6,471 nucleotides of DNA, taken from contig DGHF01000057.1 of the NCBI GenBank assembly GCA_002392545.1, positions 1 through 6,471 of the forward strand, in the 5' to 3' direction. The position numbers were made by a program, and so were the translations under genes. Every line of letters starts with the position of its first letter. The first letter of the stretch is position 1. Shown here piece by piece: positions 1 to 5,875 of this stretch. The stretch is from Ruminococcus sp. UBA3855. GTDB taxonomy: Bacteria > Bacillota > Clostridia > Oscillospirales > Ruminococcaceae. Under the pieces are notes generated by a model. The model searched no databases and was not told the origin of the DNA. It was given only the letters and a program-made list of their open reading frames with translations.

Positions 1-42
1 CGCAAGCACAACCTGTATCAGGCTAACCCCTTTGAATTGTGA
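1..42 (+). CDS. 3' end of an upstream gene (partial)
   Basis: An open frame enters from the left edge and ends at the TGA at 40-42, giving the 13-residue tail RKHNLYQANPFEL. Its stop overlaps the GAGGTG ribosome-binding site of the next gene. This is the usual arrangement in tightly packed mobile-element operons and is the main reason to believe the frame. Too little remains to identify the protein, and a chance open frame of this length is possible. Confidence 0.4.
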   Translation, partial: RKHNLYQANPFEL

Positions 43-52
43 GGTGAAATCC

Positions 53-286
53 ATGACACTGGAAGAAATCGCAAGCATTGACCGTGAAGTATTATTTCCT
101 GCGGAAGTTGCCCTGATATTGCAGTCAGACCCTAAGAAAATCCGTTTGCAGGTCAAGGAAGACAAAGAAAAGGGTATCAACAGTTTTCCTTTTCCGACAA
201 TCCGCATTCAGACCCGCACCCAAATCCCCAAGAGACCATTTTTAAAAGCGATGGGGTATGAAGAACCAAAGGAAACAAAATCTTGA
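53..286 (+). CDS. Small excisionase-like HTH DNA-binding protein
   Basis: This 77-residue protein has a helix-turn-helix-like segment at about residues 13-36 (LFPAEVALILQSDPKKIRLQ). A short beta wing and a conserved-looking tail follow (IPKRPFLKAMGY, residues 58-69). The pattern 'PAEVA.IL..DP..IR ... PKRPFL..MG' is one I associate with small excisionase/MerR-like regulators of Firmicute phages and ICEs. Such proteins bend DNA at attachment sites or regulate promoters. The ATG at 53 is preferred because GAGGTG at 41-46 sits 6 bases upstream; a TTG at 32 in the same frame has no comparable site. The family assignment is by eye. A role in excision is inferred and would pair with the recombinase at 4839-5873, although that gene is far downstream. 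Confidence 0.7.
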   Translation: MTLEEIASIDREVLFPAEVALILQSDPKKIRLQVKEDKEKGINSFPFPTIRIQTRTQIPKRPFLKAMGYEEPKETKS

Positions 287-289
287 AAC

Positions 290-295
290 AGGAGG
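290..295 (+). promoter_or_regulatory. Ribosome-binding site AGGAGG
   Basis: A perfect AGGAGG lies 7 bases before the ATG at 303. It decides the start of that gene against the in-frame ATG at 258, which lies inside the preceding gene and has no such site. Confidence 0.85.
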
Positions 296-302
296 AAATA
301 TC

Positions 303-683
303 ATGCAAATGACAAATGAGGAAATCTGCCAGAGTTATCAGCAGGCGAAACACAAAGCAAAACAGATTCAGATTTTAGCAGAGCTGAATGTATGTACGAA
401 AGAAGATGTCCTTGCGGTTCTCGAAGCAGAAGGTATCACTGTCGGACATCGTACGAAAGGTTCTTTACAGCAGGAACACAAACCTGTAAAGGAAAAGACA
501 AAAGCTCCGGAAAATAAGTCTGTTCCGTCTGACTGGAAAACAGCGATGAAAGCAATTCAGGCAAGAATTACGGGGTTGAAACACCAGAAGGAAACTATCG
601 AAAACGAACTTGCAGAGATTTACAAGGCTCTTGACGACATTTACGAAAGCGAGCGTAAGAATGACAAAGGCGGAACGCTGTGA
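303..683 (+). CDS. Small helical protein with HTH-like N-terminus and coiled-coil C-terminus, unknown function
   Basis: This protein has 126 residues. Residues 1-52 are helical and resemble short phage/ICE proteins with a 'YxxAKxKxxQIxILAELNxxxxEDVxxxLxxEGI' pattern. Here the core is QIQILAELNVCTKEDVLAVL at residues 21-40, which could form a helix-turn-helix. A hydrophilic linker rich in K, E and P follows (residues 53-77). Residues 78-118 are strongly heptad-like (AMKAIQARI, then ETIENELAEIYKALDDIYE), so dimerisation through a coiled coil is likely. The start is fixed by AGGAGG at 290-295. Its 3' end overlaps the next gene by 23 bases, which suggests translational coupling. DNA binding is possible but not shown. 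Confidence 0.75.
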   Translation: MQMTNEEICQSYQQAKHKAKQIQILAELNVCTKEDVLAVLEAEGITVGHRTKGSLQQEHKPVKEKTKAPENKSVPSDWKTAMKAIQARITGLKHQKETIENELAEIYKALDDIYESERKNDKGGTL

Positions 684-1398
684 GAATCTCCGTTACCGTA
701 AGCCGGCATTGGCAAGCATGGGATATTCTGACATTATCAACGGATTGAATGAAATTCAGGAAATGTGCATTGACATTCACTGGTGGATTGACAGCGAACA
801 GGATTTCCTGATAGATGCCCTTGGCGGCGATGAGGAAGCATTTAATTTCCGTTTCGCATTCTCCGACTTGGAAACGGATGCAGAACGCCTGTCTGATGCT
901 TTACGAGAGTACGGTTGGCATATTGACCGTGATGATGACGAAGAAGATGACGAATATACAGTCGTTGAAAGAGCATTTGATGATATGACGGTTGCATTAG
1001 TCGGGAATCGTTTCCGGCTGGTTGGCTTTGATGATTATGAAATGGATTATTTCAGCTTGGCAGGGTACGAATCAAACCTTGCTGAAACAGAAGCCGGAAA
1101 GCGTGTCATGCGTATGACCAAAAAAGAAATGCTGTCAACTATCGGGAACTGTATGGGCATCTTGCTTGCATACATGGATTTACAGTACAAATTTGACCGA
1201 TTAAAGGCGACAATGGATATTCTGGAAGATAAAAATTCCGCTATGCTCGACACCATCAAGGACATTGAAAAAGCCTATGATGATTGGGCAAAGAACACGG
1301 AATATTACCACGGAATGGAAATCAGCCACAGCAAAGAAACAGAAGAACGCTTCAACAAATTGCTGGAAACATTGCCACCTGAAATCTGGTGCAATTGA
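661..1398 (+). CDS. Acidic phage/ICE-type protein of unknown function
   Basis: This 245-residue protein is not one I can name. The N-terminal 140 residues are very acidic, with a run of nine D/E in ten residues at about 89-98 (DRDDDEEDDE). The centre contains VALVGNRFRLVGFDDYEMDY and then AGKRVMRMTKKEM. From about residue 155 the chain is predicted mostly helical (LLAYMDLQYKFDRLKATMDI), ending in a charged region. The layout resembles uncharacterised proteins I associate with clostridial prophages and ICEs. The ATG at 661 starts inside the previous gene (23-base overlap) with only a weak ribosome site, so translation is probably coupled; ATG 718 is a less likely alternative. The acidic section could mimic DNA or bind basic proteins, which is speculation. 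Confidence 0.75.
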   Translation: MTKAERCENLRYRKPALASMGYSDIINGLNEIQEMCIDIHWWIDSEQDFLIDALGGDEEAFNFRFAFSDLETDAERLSDALREYGWHIDRDDDEEDDEYTVVERAFDDMTVALVGNRFRLVGFDDYEMDYFSLAGYESNLAETEAGKRVMRMTKKEMLSTIGNCMGILLAYMDLQYKFDRLKATMDILEDKNSAMLDTIKDIEKAYDDWAKNTEYYHGMEISHSKETEERFNKLLETLPPEIWCN

Positions 1399-1412
1399 AA
1401 GGATTTGATATT

Positions 1413-1805
1413 ATGAGATTGACTTACAAAGAGCCGTCAGGTGAATGGGGACTTCTCAAAGAGAAAGTTTTCCCTTTGAGCGATGCCGTATATGGTGCAA
1501 TGCGCAAACTGCTTGACTATGAAGAAACAGGTCTTTCTCCCGATGAAGTGGAGCGAATGCAGGCAAAAATGAAGGCAGTCCACATTGGCATGAAAGTGGG
1601 AGGCTATGAAATTGTGGGGATGTACGAAAACACCTGTATTGCACATAGCAAGACCGCTCCTGACCCATGGGTGATATGGACAATTGATGCTGACCGAATC
1701 GGTGTACATGGCGGACGTTATCGTTCTACCAAAGAAGAAGCAGTTCAGGAATTTCTGGAGTCCGCTTTTGAAATTGAAATGACAGATTATATTCCTTTCT
1801 TCTAA
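1413..1805 (+). CDS. Phage-type protein with LLDYEETGL motif
   Basis: This protein has 130 residues. The first third matches a pattern common in uncharacterised clostridial phage proteins: LLDYEETGLSPDEVERM, at about residues 33-49. The second part (residues 58-120) looks like a compact alpha/beta fold, with CIAHSKTAPDPWVIWTID followed by HGGRYRSTKEEAVQEFLE. I have the impression of similar stand-alone modules in phages of gut Firmicutes. The start at 1413 is chosen because AAAGGA at 1398-1403, overlapping the previous gene's stop, lies 9 bases upstream. An in-frame ATG at 1389 is inside the previous gene. The function is unknown. Confidence 0.75.
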   Translation: MRLTYKEPSGEWGLLKEKVFPLSDAVYGAMRKLLDYEETGLSPDEVERMQAKMKAVHIGMKVGGYEIVGMYENTCIAHSKTAPDPWVIWTIDADRIGVHGGRYRSTKEEAVQEFLESAFEIEMTDYIPFF

Positions 1806-1882
1806 CAGAACCTTATCTCCTGAGCATGAGATGTAAAACTATCCGCTCACCATAAATTCAATCAGAATCGAGGTGAAATGAA
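1806..1882 (+). other. 77-base intergenic gap
   Basis: This is the widest gap before the recombinase genes. It contains only a weak 5-bp inverted repeat (ATCTC at 1815-1819 with GAGAT at 1828-1832), no T-tract and no convincing -35/-10 pair. The ribosome site GAGGTG at 1870-1875 serves the next gene. The gap may hold a promoter that I cannot recognise by eye. Confidence 0.4.
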
Positions 1883-2095
1883 ATGCGAACCATGAAACAG
1901 GTAGAAAACCTGAATCATGACGGCAAGTGTTATCAGGTACTCTACAAAGGCAGACCTGTTGCCGACATTCAGCTTGAACAGGGAGATGTCCTCACCAGAG
2001 CGAAAGCCTATGAAGTTGCTGAGGAAATTCTCTGCAAGCAAAGACCCAGCATGATGATTGAATATGCTCTGGTGTCTTACATTGAAATGGAGTGA
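1883..2095 (+). CDS. Small protein of unknown function (70 aa)
   Basis: This 70-residue protein has a predicted beta-hairpin (CYQVLYKGRPVADIQLEQGD) followed by a helix (AKAYEVAEEILCKQ) and a final strand ending in SYIEME. There is no transmembrane segment or signal peptide. GAGGTG at 1870-1875, 7 bases before the ATG, supports the start. The next gene begins 6 bases after its stop and its ribosome site lies inside this gene's end, so the two are probably translated together. I do not recognise the family. Confidence 0.65.
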   Translation: MRTMKQVENLNHDGKCYQVLYKGRPVADIQLEQGDVLTRAKAYEVAEEILCKQRPSMMIEYALVSYIEME

Positions 2096-2101
2096 ACTGG
2101 A

Positions 2102-2530
2102 ATGATAAGACAAATACTGCTCAGTCAGCTTGTAGCCATGATTAAGGTTGGATATGATGCCAATAGAATCACAGCAAGCGGCGCAGCAATCTGGAGAGAT
2201 GAAGATTCACCTGATGAACCCTATAATTTAATACTTTACTGGAAAAATAAGATACACTGCGGACAGAAAGACATGAGCTTTTGTATGACATTAGACGGGA
2301 AATATAAAGACTATCCTGTACTTCACGCTTATTATTTTGCTGGTGATAATTGTAACGACCATACGAGATTCCTTTATGAAATTATGGCAAATGAGATTCA
2401 GGTTCTTGATGATTTAGGCATTGTCGGAGGGCGGATAAGCCACAGAAAAAGCCTGACAACCATCAAGCCACATGAGGTATACATTGCAAAGCTGAAAGCC
2501 AAAAGACCAGACCTGTTCGGAGGAAAATGA
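2102..2530 (+). CDS. Protein of unknown function (142 aa)
   Basis: This soluble 142-residue protein has a helical start (MIRQILLSQLVAMIKVGYDA), a strand-rich middle (PYNLILYWKNKIHCG, then MSFCMTLDGKYKDYPVLHAY) and a basic tail (KLKAKRPDLFGGK). No catalytic motif is evident. A GGAG at 2089-2092 is 9 bases before the ATG. It appears more AT-rich than its neighbours: two 60-base lines at 2221-2340 count 32-33% GC, against about 47% for sampled lines at 841-900 and 1681-1740. This may indicate a separate origin. The next gene starts one base after its stop. The function is unknown. Confidence 0.65.
   Translation: MIRQILLSQLVAMIKVGYDANRITASGAAIWRDEDSPDEPYNLILYWKNKIHCGQKDMSFCMTLDGKYKDYPVLHAYYFAGDNCNDHTRFLYEIMANEIQVLDDLGIVGGRISHRKSLTTIKPHEVYIAKLKAKRPDLFGGK
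2519..2523 (+). promoter_or_regulatory. Ribosome-binding site GGAGG of the 52-residue gene
   Basis: GGAGG lies within the last codons of the preceding gene, 8 bases upstream of the ATG at 2532. It is the main support for translation of the small gene that follows. Confidence 0.7.
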
Positions 2531-2531
2531 G

Positions 2532-2690
2532 ATGTACACATTTTACTGTTATCTGCCGGAGAGCAATGCAGAACGCAGATATGACATTGAGGCAGACACG
2601 CTGGAAACTGCCAAGCAAAAACTGAAAGACCTCATAGGTGATGAGCCTTTCGAGATTATTCAGACAGATAAAAGGAGGAAAGAACCATGA
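2532..2690 (+). CDS. Small 52-residue protein, coupled to the initiator gene
   Basis: This short gene is easily missed because of its length. It encodes 52 residues, beginning MYTFYCYLPESNAERRYDIE and ending in the basic TDKRRKEP. The order is strand, strand, helix (TLETAKQKLKDLIG), strand (PFEIIQ), consistent with a small alpha/beta fold. Three signs support it: GGAGG at 2519-2523, only one base between the preceding stop and its ATG, and a 4-base ATGA overlap with the initiator gene (start 2687, stop 2688-2690). The initiator's own AGGAGG at 2673-2678 lies inside it. The function is unknown; its position suggests co-expression with replication. Confidence 0.65.
   Translation: MYTFYCYLPESNAERRYDIEADTLETAKQKLKDLIGDEPFEIIQTDKRRKEP
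2673..2678 (+). promoter_or_regulatory. Ribosome-binding site AGGAGG of the initiator gene
   Basis: A perfect AGGAGG stands 8 bases before the ATG at 2687 and fixes the initiator start. It lies inside the preceding small gene. Confidence 0.85.
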
Positions 2691-3910
2691 CAGACAGAGA
2701 CTTTATGGATGCGACTTTTGACAGGAAGCCACTGACCGGAAACTATACACAAATCAGCAATGAACTAGTGAAAGATGTCATCAAAAAACGTCTGTCAATG
2801 GATTCTTTGTCATTGATGACTGTGCTGTATGCTTTATACCCAGAAGACGAACGCCTGACAAGTTTCAGCGATTGGATGGATATGCTCGGAATGGGTATCA
2901 ACAGAGTCAGAAAGGCGATTTCCGAACTGGTATCCCTTGGCTACATCCACATCAGAAAGAACCGTGACCAATGGGGACGGTTCACACATAATTCCTACCA
3001 GTTCTACCGTTCGCCTTCTGATAATCCTTACTTCGGCAAGCAGTCGGAGACAGAAACACCTGAAAATGGTGTTTCATCCATGACACAAAATCCGTGCTAC
3101 GGAGATGAAGGAATATACTTATTATATCCCAATACTTTTTCTTGTTGTAGTCTGTCTGTCTATTCTGAAACGGAAAAGACGGAACTGCAAACAGAAACTG
3201 TTGAAATGCCTGTTGAAAATTCTGAAAGCACTGAGGACTTGACTGACTGCATCACAAGCAGTCTCAATGAAATCATTGCTGAGAATGCGGAGCTGAAAGG
3301 CAAATTTTCTCTGATTCTGGATATGCATGATTTTATGCAGAATCTGACTGAAATCATTAAGACGGCATTACTGCGCCTGAAACATCCGGAAGCAAAAGGA
3401 AAGTTTATCAAAAATACCATCATCCATGTTCTGGAGAAAATCAAGGCAAAGAAACCAGCTACCAAGCCGGAAACGGAAAACAACCACATTGCCACAGAAG
3501 AAGAGTCCGAAAGACAAGCCTTTACATCATGGCTGAAAGAAAGAATGGACTTTGAAGGACATTTGCAGGTGAACGACACAGAATATTGTCATTTTCTGAT
3601 TTCCGTTGCAGATTCTCTCACGGAACTGATTTTCACGAACAGAGCCGGAAAGCGTGTTGTTGATGGCTACGAACTCAAAGAAAAGCTGTTCCTGATTGAC
3701 CGCATTGATGGCGAACTAGAAGAATTTGCAGACGGCTTTTTCTACTATTTCAAGCGTTTACTGGAGATAAAAGCCGATTCCGGCGATATTGTCAGGGACA
3801 AAAAAAGATATATGACCGCTGTCTTGCCTGACTTTATCAAAAGATATAGTGCAGGAAACATTCTGCCAACTTTCCACGGCGAAGAGGTGGGCAATTTCCC
3901 AAAAATGTAA
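2687..3910 (+). CDS. Replication initiator / replisome-organiser-like protein
   Basis: This 407-residue protein has an N-terminal winged-helix-like domain at about residues 17-110. It opens with NYTQISNELVKDVIKKRLSM, has a recognition-helix region near MLGMGINRVRKAISELVSLG, and a wing around HIRKNRDQWGRFTHNSYQFY. This layout is typical of RepA-N/replisome-organiser proteins of Firmicute plasmids, ICEs and phages, which bind the origin and load the helicase. Residues 112-190 are a linker, mostly hydrophilic, rich in E, T and S, with a surprising hydrophobic patch at 142-158. Residues 190-255 are helical and basic, and 270-390 form a C-terminal domain that I cannot name. The stop TAA (3908-3910) overlaps the ATG of a recombinase remnant. 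An alternative reading is a phage regulator with a wHTH. The role is inferred from domain layout only. Confidence 0.65.
   Translation: MTDRDFMDATFDRKPLTGNYTQISNELVKDVIKKRLSMDSLSLMTVLYALYPEDERLTSFSDWMDMLGMGINRVRKAISELVSLGYIHIRKNRDQWGRFTHNSYQFYRSPSDNPYFGKQSETETPENGVSSMTQNPCYGDEGIYLLYPNTFSCCSLSVYSETEKTELQTETVEMPVENSESTEDLTDCITSSLNEIIAENAELKGKFSLILDMHDFMQNLTEIIKTALLRLKHPEAKGKFIKNTIIHVLEKIKAKKPATKPETENNHIATEEESERQAFTSWLKERMDFEGHLQVNDTEYCHFLISVADSLTELIFTNRAGKRVVDGYELKEKLFLIDRIDGELEEFADGFFYYFKRLLEIKADSGDIVRDKKRYMTAVLPDFIKRYSAGNILPTFHGEEVGNFPKM
3053..3075. repeat. Perfect 8-bp inverted repeat inside the initiator gene
   Basis: GAAACACC (3053-3060) and GGTGTTTC (3068-3075) are perfect reverse complements around a 7-base loop. 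The repeat lies where the gene encodes its linker, about 35 bases before an AT-rich patch (3111-3146, 8 G/C in 36 bases). It could be an initiator-binding palindrome. Confidence 0.6.
3053..3227. other. Candidate replication origin embedded in the initiator gene
   Basis: Several elements cluster here: the inverted repeat at 3053-3075; an AT-rich patch at 3111-3146 (about 78% A+T); two CTGTTGAAA copies (3198-3206 and 3210-3218, starts 12 bases apart); and two ATTCTGAAA copies (3162-3170 and 3219-3227). Initiator genes of lambdoid and many Firmicute phages carry their origin inside the coding sequence, typically over a flexible linker, which is the case here. The elements are seen directly; the origin function is inference, since the repeats are short and partly reflect repeated E, T and V codons. 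Confidence 0.35.
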
Positions 3911-4083
3911 TGCATCCGCACGCTTTTCGGCATCTGTTTGCAGTCGAATTCATGAAACGCAATAATAATATGTTTCTGCTTGCTGATTTATTGGGACATT
4001 CCGGAGTCAATACCACTATGTTATATGTGAGAATGTCAGCAGAACAGCAACAACAGGAACTTGATAAGGTGGTGAACTGGTAA
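3910..4083 (+). pseudogene. C-terminal remnant of a tyrosine recombinase
   Basis: This frame encodes 57 residues covering only the end of a tyrosine recombinase catalytic domain. It has the HxxR box (PHAFRHLFA, residues 3-11), the LLGH box (H30 within LADLLGHSGV) and the presumed nucleophile Y39 in NTTMLYVRM. The N-terminal DNA-binding domain, the first catalytic arginine and the beta-hairpin lysine are absent, so it cannot recombine DNA alone. In the same frame upstream there is a TAG at 3847-3849, and the initiator gene occupies another frame. Its ATG overlaps the initiator stop (TAATG) and its own stop lies one base before the next gene, so it may still be translated and couple the two. 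It differs clearly from the matching part of the recombinase at 4839-5873 and is therefore not a recent copy. Confidence 0.85.
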
Positions 4084-4084
4084 A

Positions 4085-4834
4085 ATGGCGAAAGTCATCA
4101 AACAGCAGTACAATGATGTTGTCAAGATGTATCATTCCATGCTGAGAGAACATCAGATGTGGGAGCTGTGGCAAGATAGCATGACAATGTTTGCTTGTAG
4201 TATTTCCAATGCATTTGATTCCAGATACAGAACGGAACGGGAAGAAATATACATGAATTTGATTTCAAAGTATGCGCCGGAACATCAACAGACATTTCCT
4301 AAAATATTCGGTGAAATCGTTCAGCAGTTGCAAGCTAATCCAGAACAAGATTTTCTTGGAGACCTATACATGACCTTAGAACTTGGTTCTCATTGGCACG
4401 GACAATTTTTTACACCCTATTCCGTGTGTCAGATGATGGCAAAAACTCAACTCGGTGAACCTATCCACAATGCGGAGGATGTACAGCCCATATCAGTGTT
4501 GGACTGTGCTTGCGGTGGCGGAGCGTTGTTGATTGCTGCTGCGCAAGAATTTCAGCGAAGTATTTCCGGAACTGGATTGAATGCACAAGATTATGTTGTA
4601 TTGTACGCACAGGATTTAAGTCAGGTATCAGCCATGATGTGCTATTTGCAACTGAGCTTATTTGGTTTTGCAGCCAAAATCAAGATAGGGGACAGTTTGA
4701 CGAACCCTTTAACAGAATCAGATAATGGGGCAGACATTTGGTATACACCTGTTTGGTTCTCTGGTATATGGTCTGGAAGACGGTATGCTCAGACGCTTGA
4801 CCGAATTTTCACTCATTCCAAAAAGTTGAGGTAA
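4085..4834 (+). CDS. N6-adenine methyltransferase-like protein lacking the NPPY motif
   Basis: This 249-residue protein has a helical N-terminus (residues 1-100), then the features of an N6-adenine DNA methylase. These are QFFTPYSVCQMM (107-118), motif I VLDCACGGGALLIAA (138-152) for S-adenosylmethionine binding, an acidic motif II-like YAQDLSQV (174-181) and IGDSLTNP (201-208). The catalytic (N/D)PP(Y/F) expected next is not visible; that place reads ADIWYTPVWF (216-225), and the chain ends 24 residues later. I recall ICE-encoded relatives with the same WYTP replacement, so this is probably a family trait and not decay. The ribosome site is weak (GGTGG about 12 bases upstream), so translation may be coupled to the preceding remnant. 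It could methylate by a variant site or only bind SAM/DNA. No endonuclease partner is present nearby. Confidence 0.75.
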   Translation: MAKVIKQQYNDVVKMYHSMLREHQMWELWQDSMTMFACSISNAFDSRYRTEREEIYMNLISKYAPEHQQTFPKIFGEIVQQLQANPEQDFLGDLYMTLELGSHWHGQFFTPYSVCQMMAKTQLGEPIHNAEDVQPISVLDCACGGGALLIAAAQEFQRSISGTGLNAQDYVVLYAQDLSQVSAMMCYLQLSLFGFAAKIKIGDSLTNPLTESDNGADIWYTPVWFSGIWSGRRYAQTLDRIFTHSKKLR

Positions 4835-4838
4835 TCGC

Positions 4839-5873
4839 ATGAAAGAAGAACTGATTAACAATATTCTGATGATGTTGCAAGAAAAAGGCATACAAATTGA
4901 CGGACTTCACGAAAAATTGTTTTTGATTTTCCGCAACGTAGAATGCACACCAATTGAGACATCACTTGCTCTTATTGACGAAACTGCAAATGAACATTTG
5001 ATAAAGCAGTTTATTGCTGCAAAAATGATAAGCGGATGCACAGAAAGAACAATCTCTTTCTATGCCAAAACCTTGATGTTTGTCATGGGAAGAATCAGTA
5101 AAAATATTCCTGAGATAACTGCTGACGATGTAAGGGTATATACCGCTGAGAGGCTTGTCAAGGACAAGGTCACAAAGGTTACGGCTGACAATGAAATTCG
5201 TGTCCTCCGGTCGTTCTATGCTTATCTTTCTGCAAACGAAATTGTCCAGAAAAACATCATGCTCCAGATTGATAAGATGAAGCCTGACAAAGTGAAAAAA
5301 CACTCATTCAGCGAAATGGAAGTGGAACAAATTCGTTCTGTTTGCCGTAATGAGAGAGAATGTGCAATTATAGAACTTCTTTTGTCCACTGGATGCAGAG
5401 TTTCAGAACTTTGCCAAATTCAAATATCTGACATTCAGCAAGACAAAATACTTGTGCATGGAAAAGGAAATAAAGACCGGACAGTCTACTTAAATGCAAA
5501 GGCACAGCTTGCAATCTCAAAATATTTGAGTCAGAGAAGCGATAATAATCCTTGGCTGTTTGCAAAGGGGTGTGAATTTGGAGGAAAATACCGTAACAAT
5601 GCTTTATGGTGGAAAAATCCGGAGGCAGTTGCAGAGGGACATATCGACAAAAGCAATGTTGAAGTGATTGTACGCAATCTTGGCAAGAAAATAGGTGTTC
5701 AGGCATATCCGCATAAATTCCGCAGGACATGTGCAACAATGGCTTTAAGACGTGGAATGCCAATAGAACAGGTCTCAAAAATGCTTGGACACGAACAGAT
5801 TACAACAACACAGATTTATCTTGATTTGCAGGAAGAAGACCTCGAAATCGCTCATAAAAAATATGTTACATAA
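4839..5873 (+). CDS. XerC/D-like tyrosine recombinase (integrase)
   Basis: This is a complete 344-residue site-specific recombinase. Residues 1-50 are a helical extension. Residues 50-145 form the SAM-like core-binding domain (IKQFIAAKMISGCTERTISF, then ITADDVRVYTAERL). The catalytic domain runs from about 155 to 344. All expected catalytic residues are visible: R187 in STGCRVSEL, K209 in HGKGNKDRTV, H292 and R295 in PHKFRRTCAT, H318 in LGHEQITTT, and the nucleophile Y327 in TQIYLDL. A segment of about 30 residues (240-270) looks inserted before the last helices. GAGG at 4828-4831 supports ATG 4839, which follows the methylase-like gene by 4 bases, so the two are co-transcribed. Many similar proteins occur in gut Clostridia as integrases or inversion enzymes; which role applies here is not shown. 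Confidence 0.93.
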   Translation: MKEELINNILMMLQEKGIQIDGLHEKLFLIFRNVECTPIETSLALIDETANEHLIKQFIAAKMISGCTERTISFYAKTLMFVMGRISKNIPEITADDVRVYTAERLVKDKVTKVTADNEIRVLRSFYAYLSANEIVQKNIMLQIDKMKPDKVKKHSFSEMEVEQIRSVCRNERECAIIELLLSTGCRVSELCQIQISDIQQDKILVHGKGNKDRTVYLNAKAQLAISKYLSQRSDNNPWLFAKGCEFGGKYRNNALWWKNPEAVAEGHIDKSNVEVIVRNLGKKIGVQAYPHKFRRTCATMALRRGMPIEQVSKMLGHEQITTTQIYLDLQEEDLEIAHKKYVT

Positions 5874-5875
5874 AA

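Noticed and set aside
258..302. Upstream ATG (258) as the start of the second gene
   Set aside because: It lies within the first gene with no ribosome site, while AGGAGG sits 7 bases before ATG 303.
2777..2820. GTCATCAA / TTGATGAC 8-bp inverted repeat at the start of the initiator gene
   Set aside because: The 28-base spacer, the position within the conserved domain-coding region and the lack of associated repeats make chance the best explanation.
3160..3579. 139-codon open frame on the minus strand inside the initiator gene
   Set aside because: It is antisense to a well-supported gene, its serine/phenylalanine-rich composition is typical of a complementary-strand shadow, and no protein pattern is recognisable.
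1092..3657. A 15-base identical word (AGCCGGAAAGCGTGT) at 1092-1106 and 3643-3657, encoding AGKRV in both genes
   Set aside because: Both lie in frame inside unrelated-looking proteins. It is most simply a shared peptide with the same codon choice; there is no flanking similarity to suggest duplication.
5368..5778. 136-codon minus-strand open frame inside the recombinase gene
   Set aside because: It is antisense to conserved catalytic motifs, has a cysteine/histidine-rich unlikely composition and no independent support.
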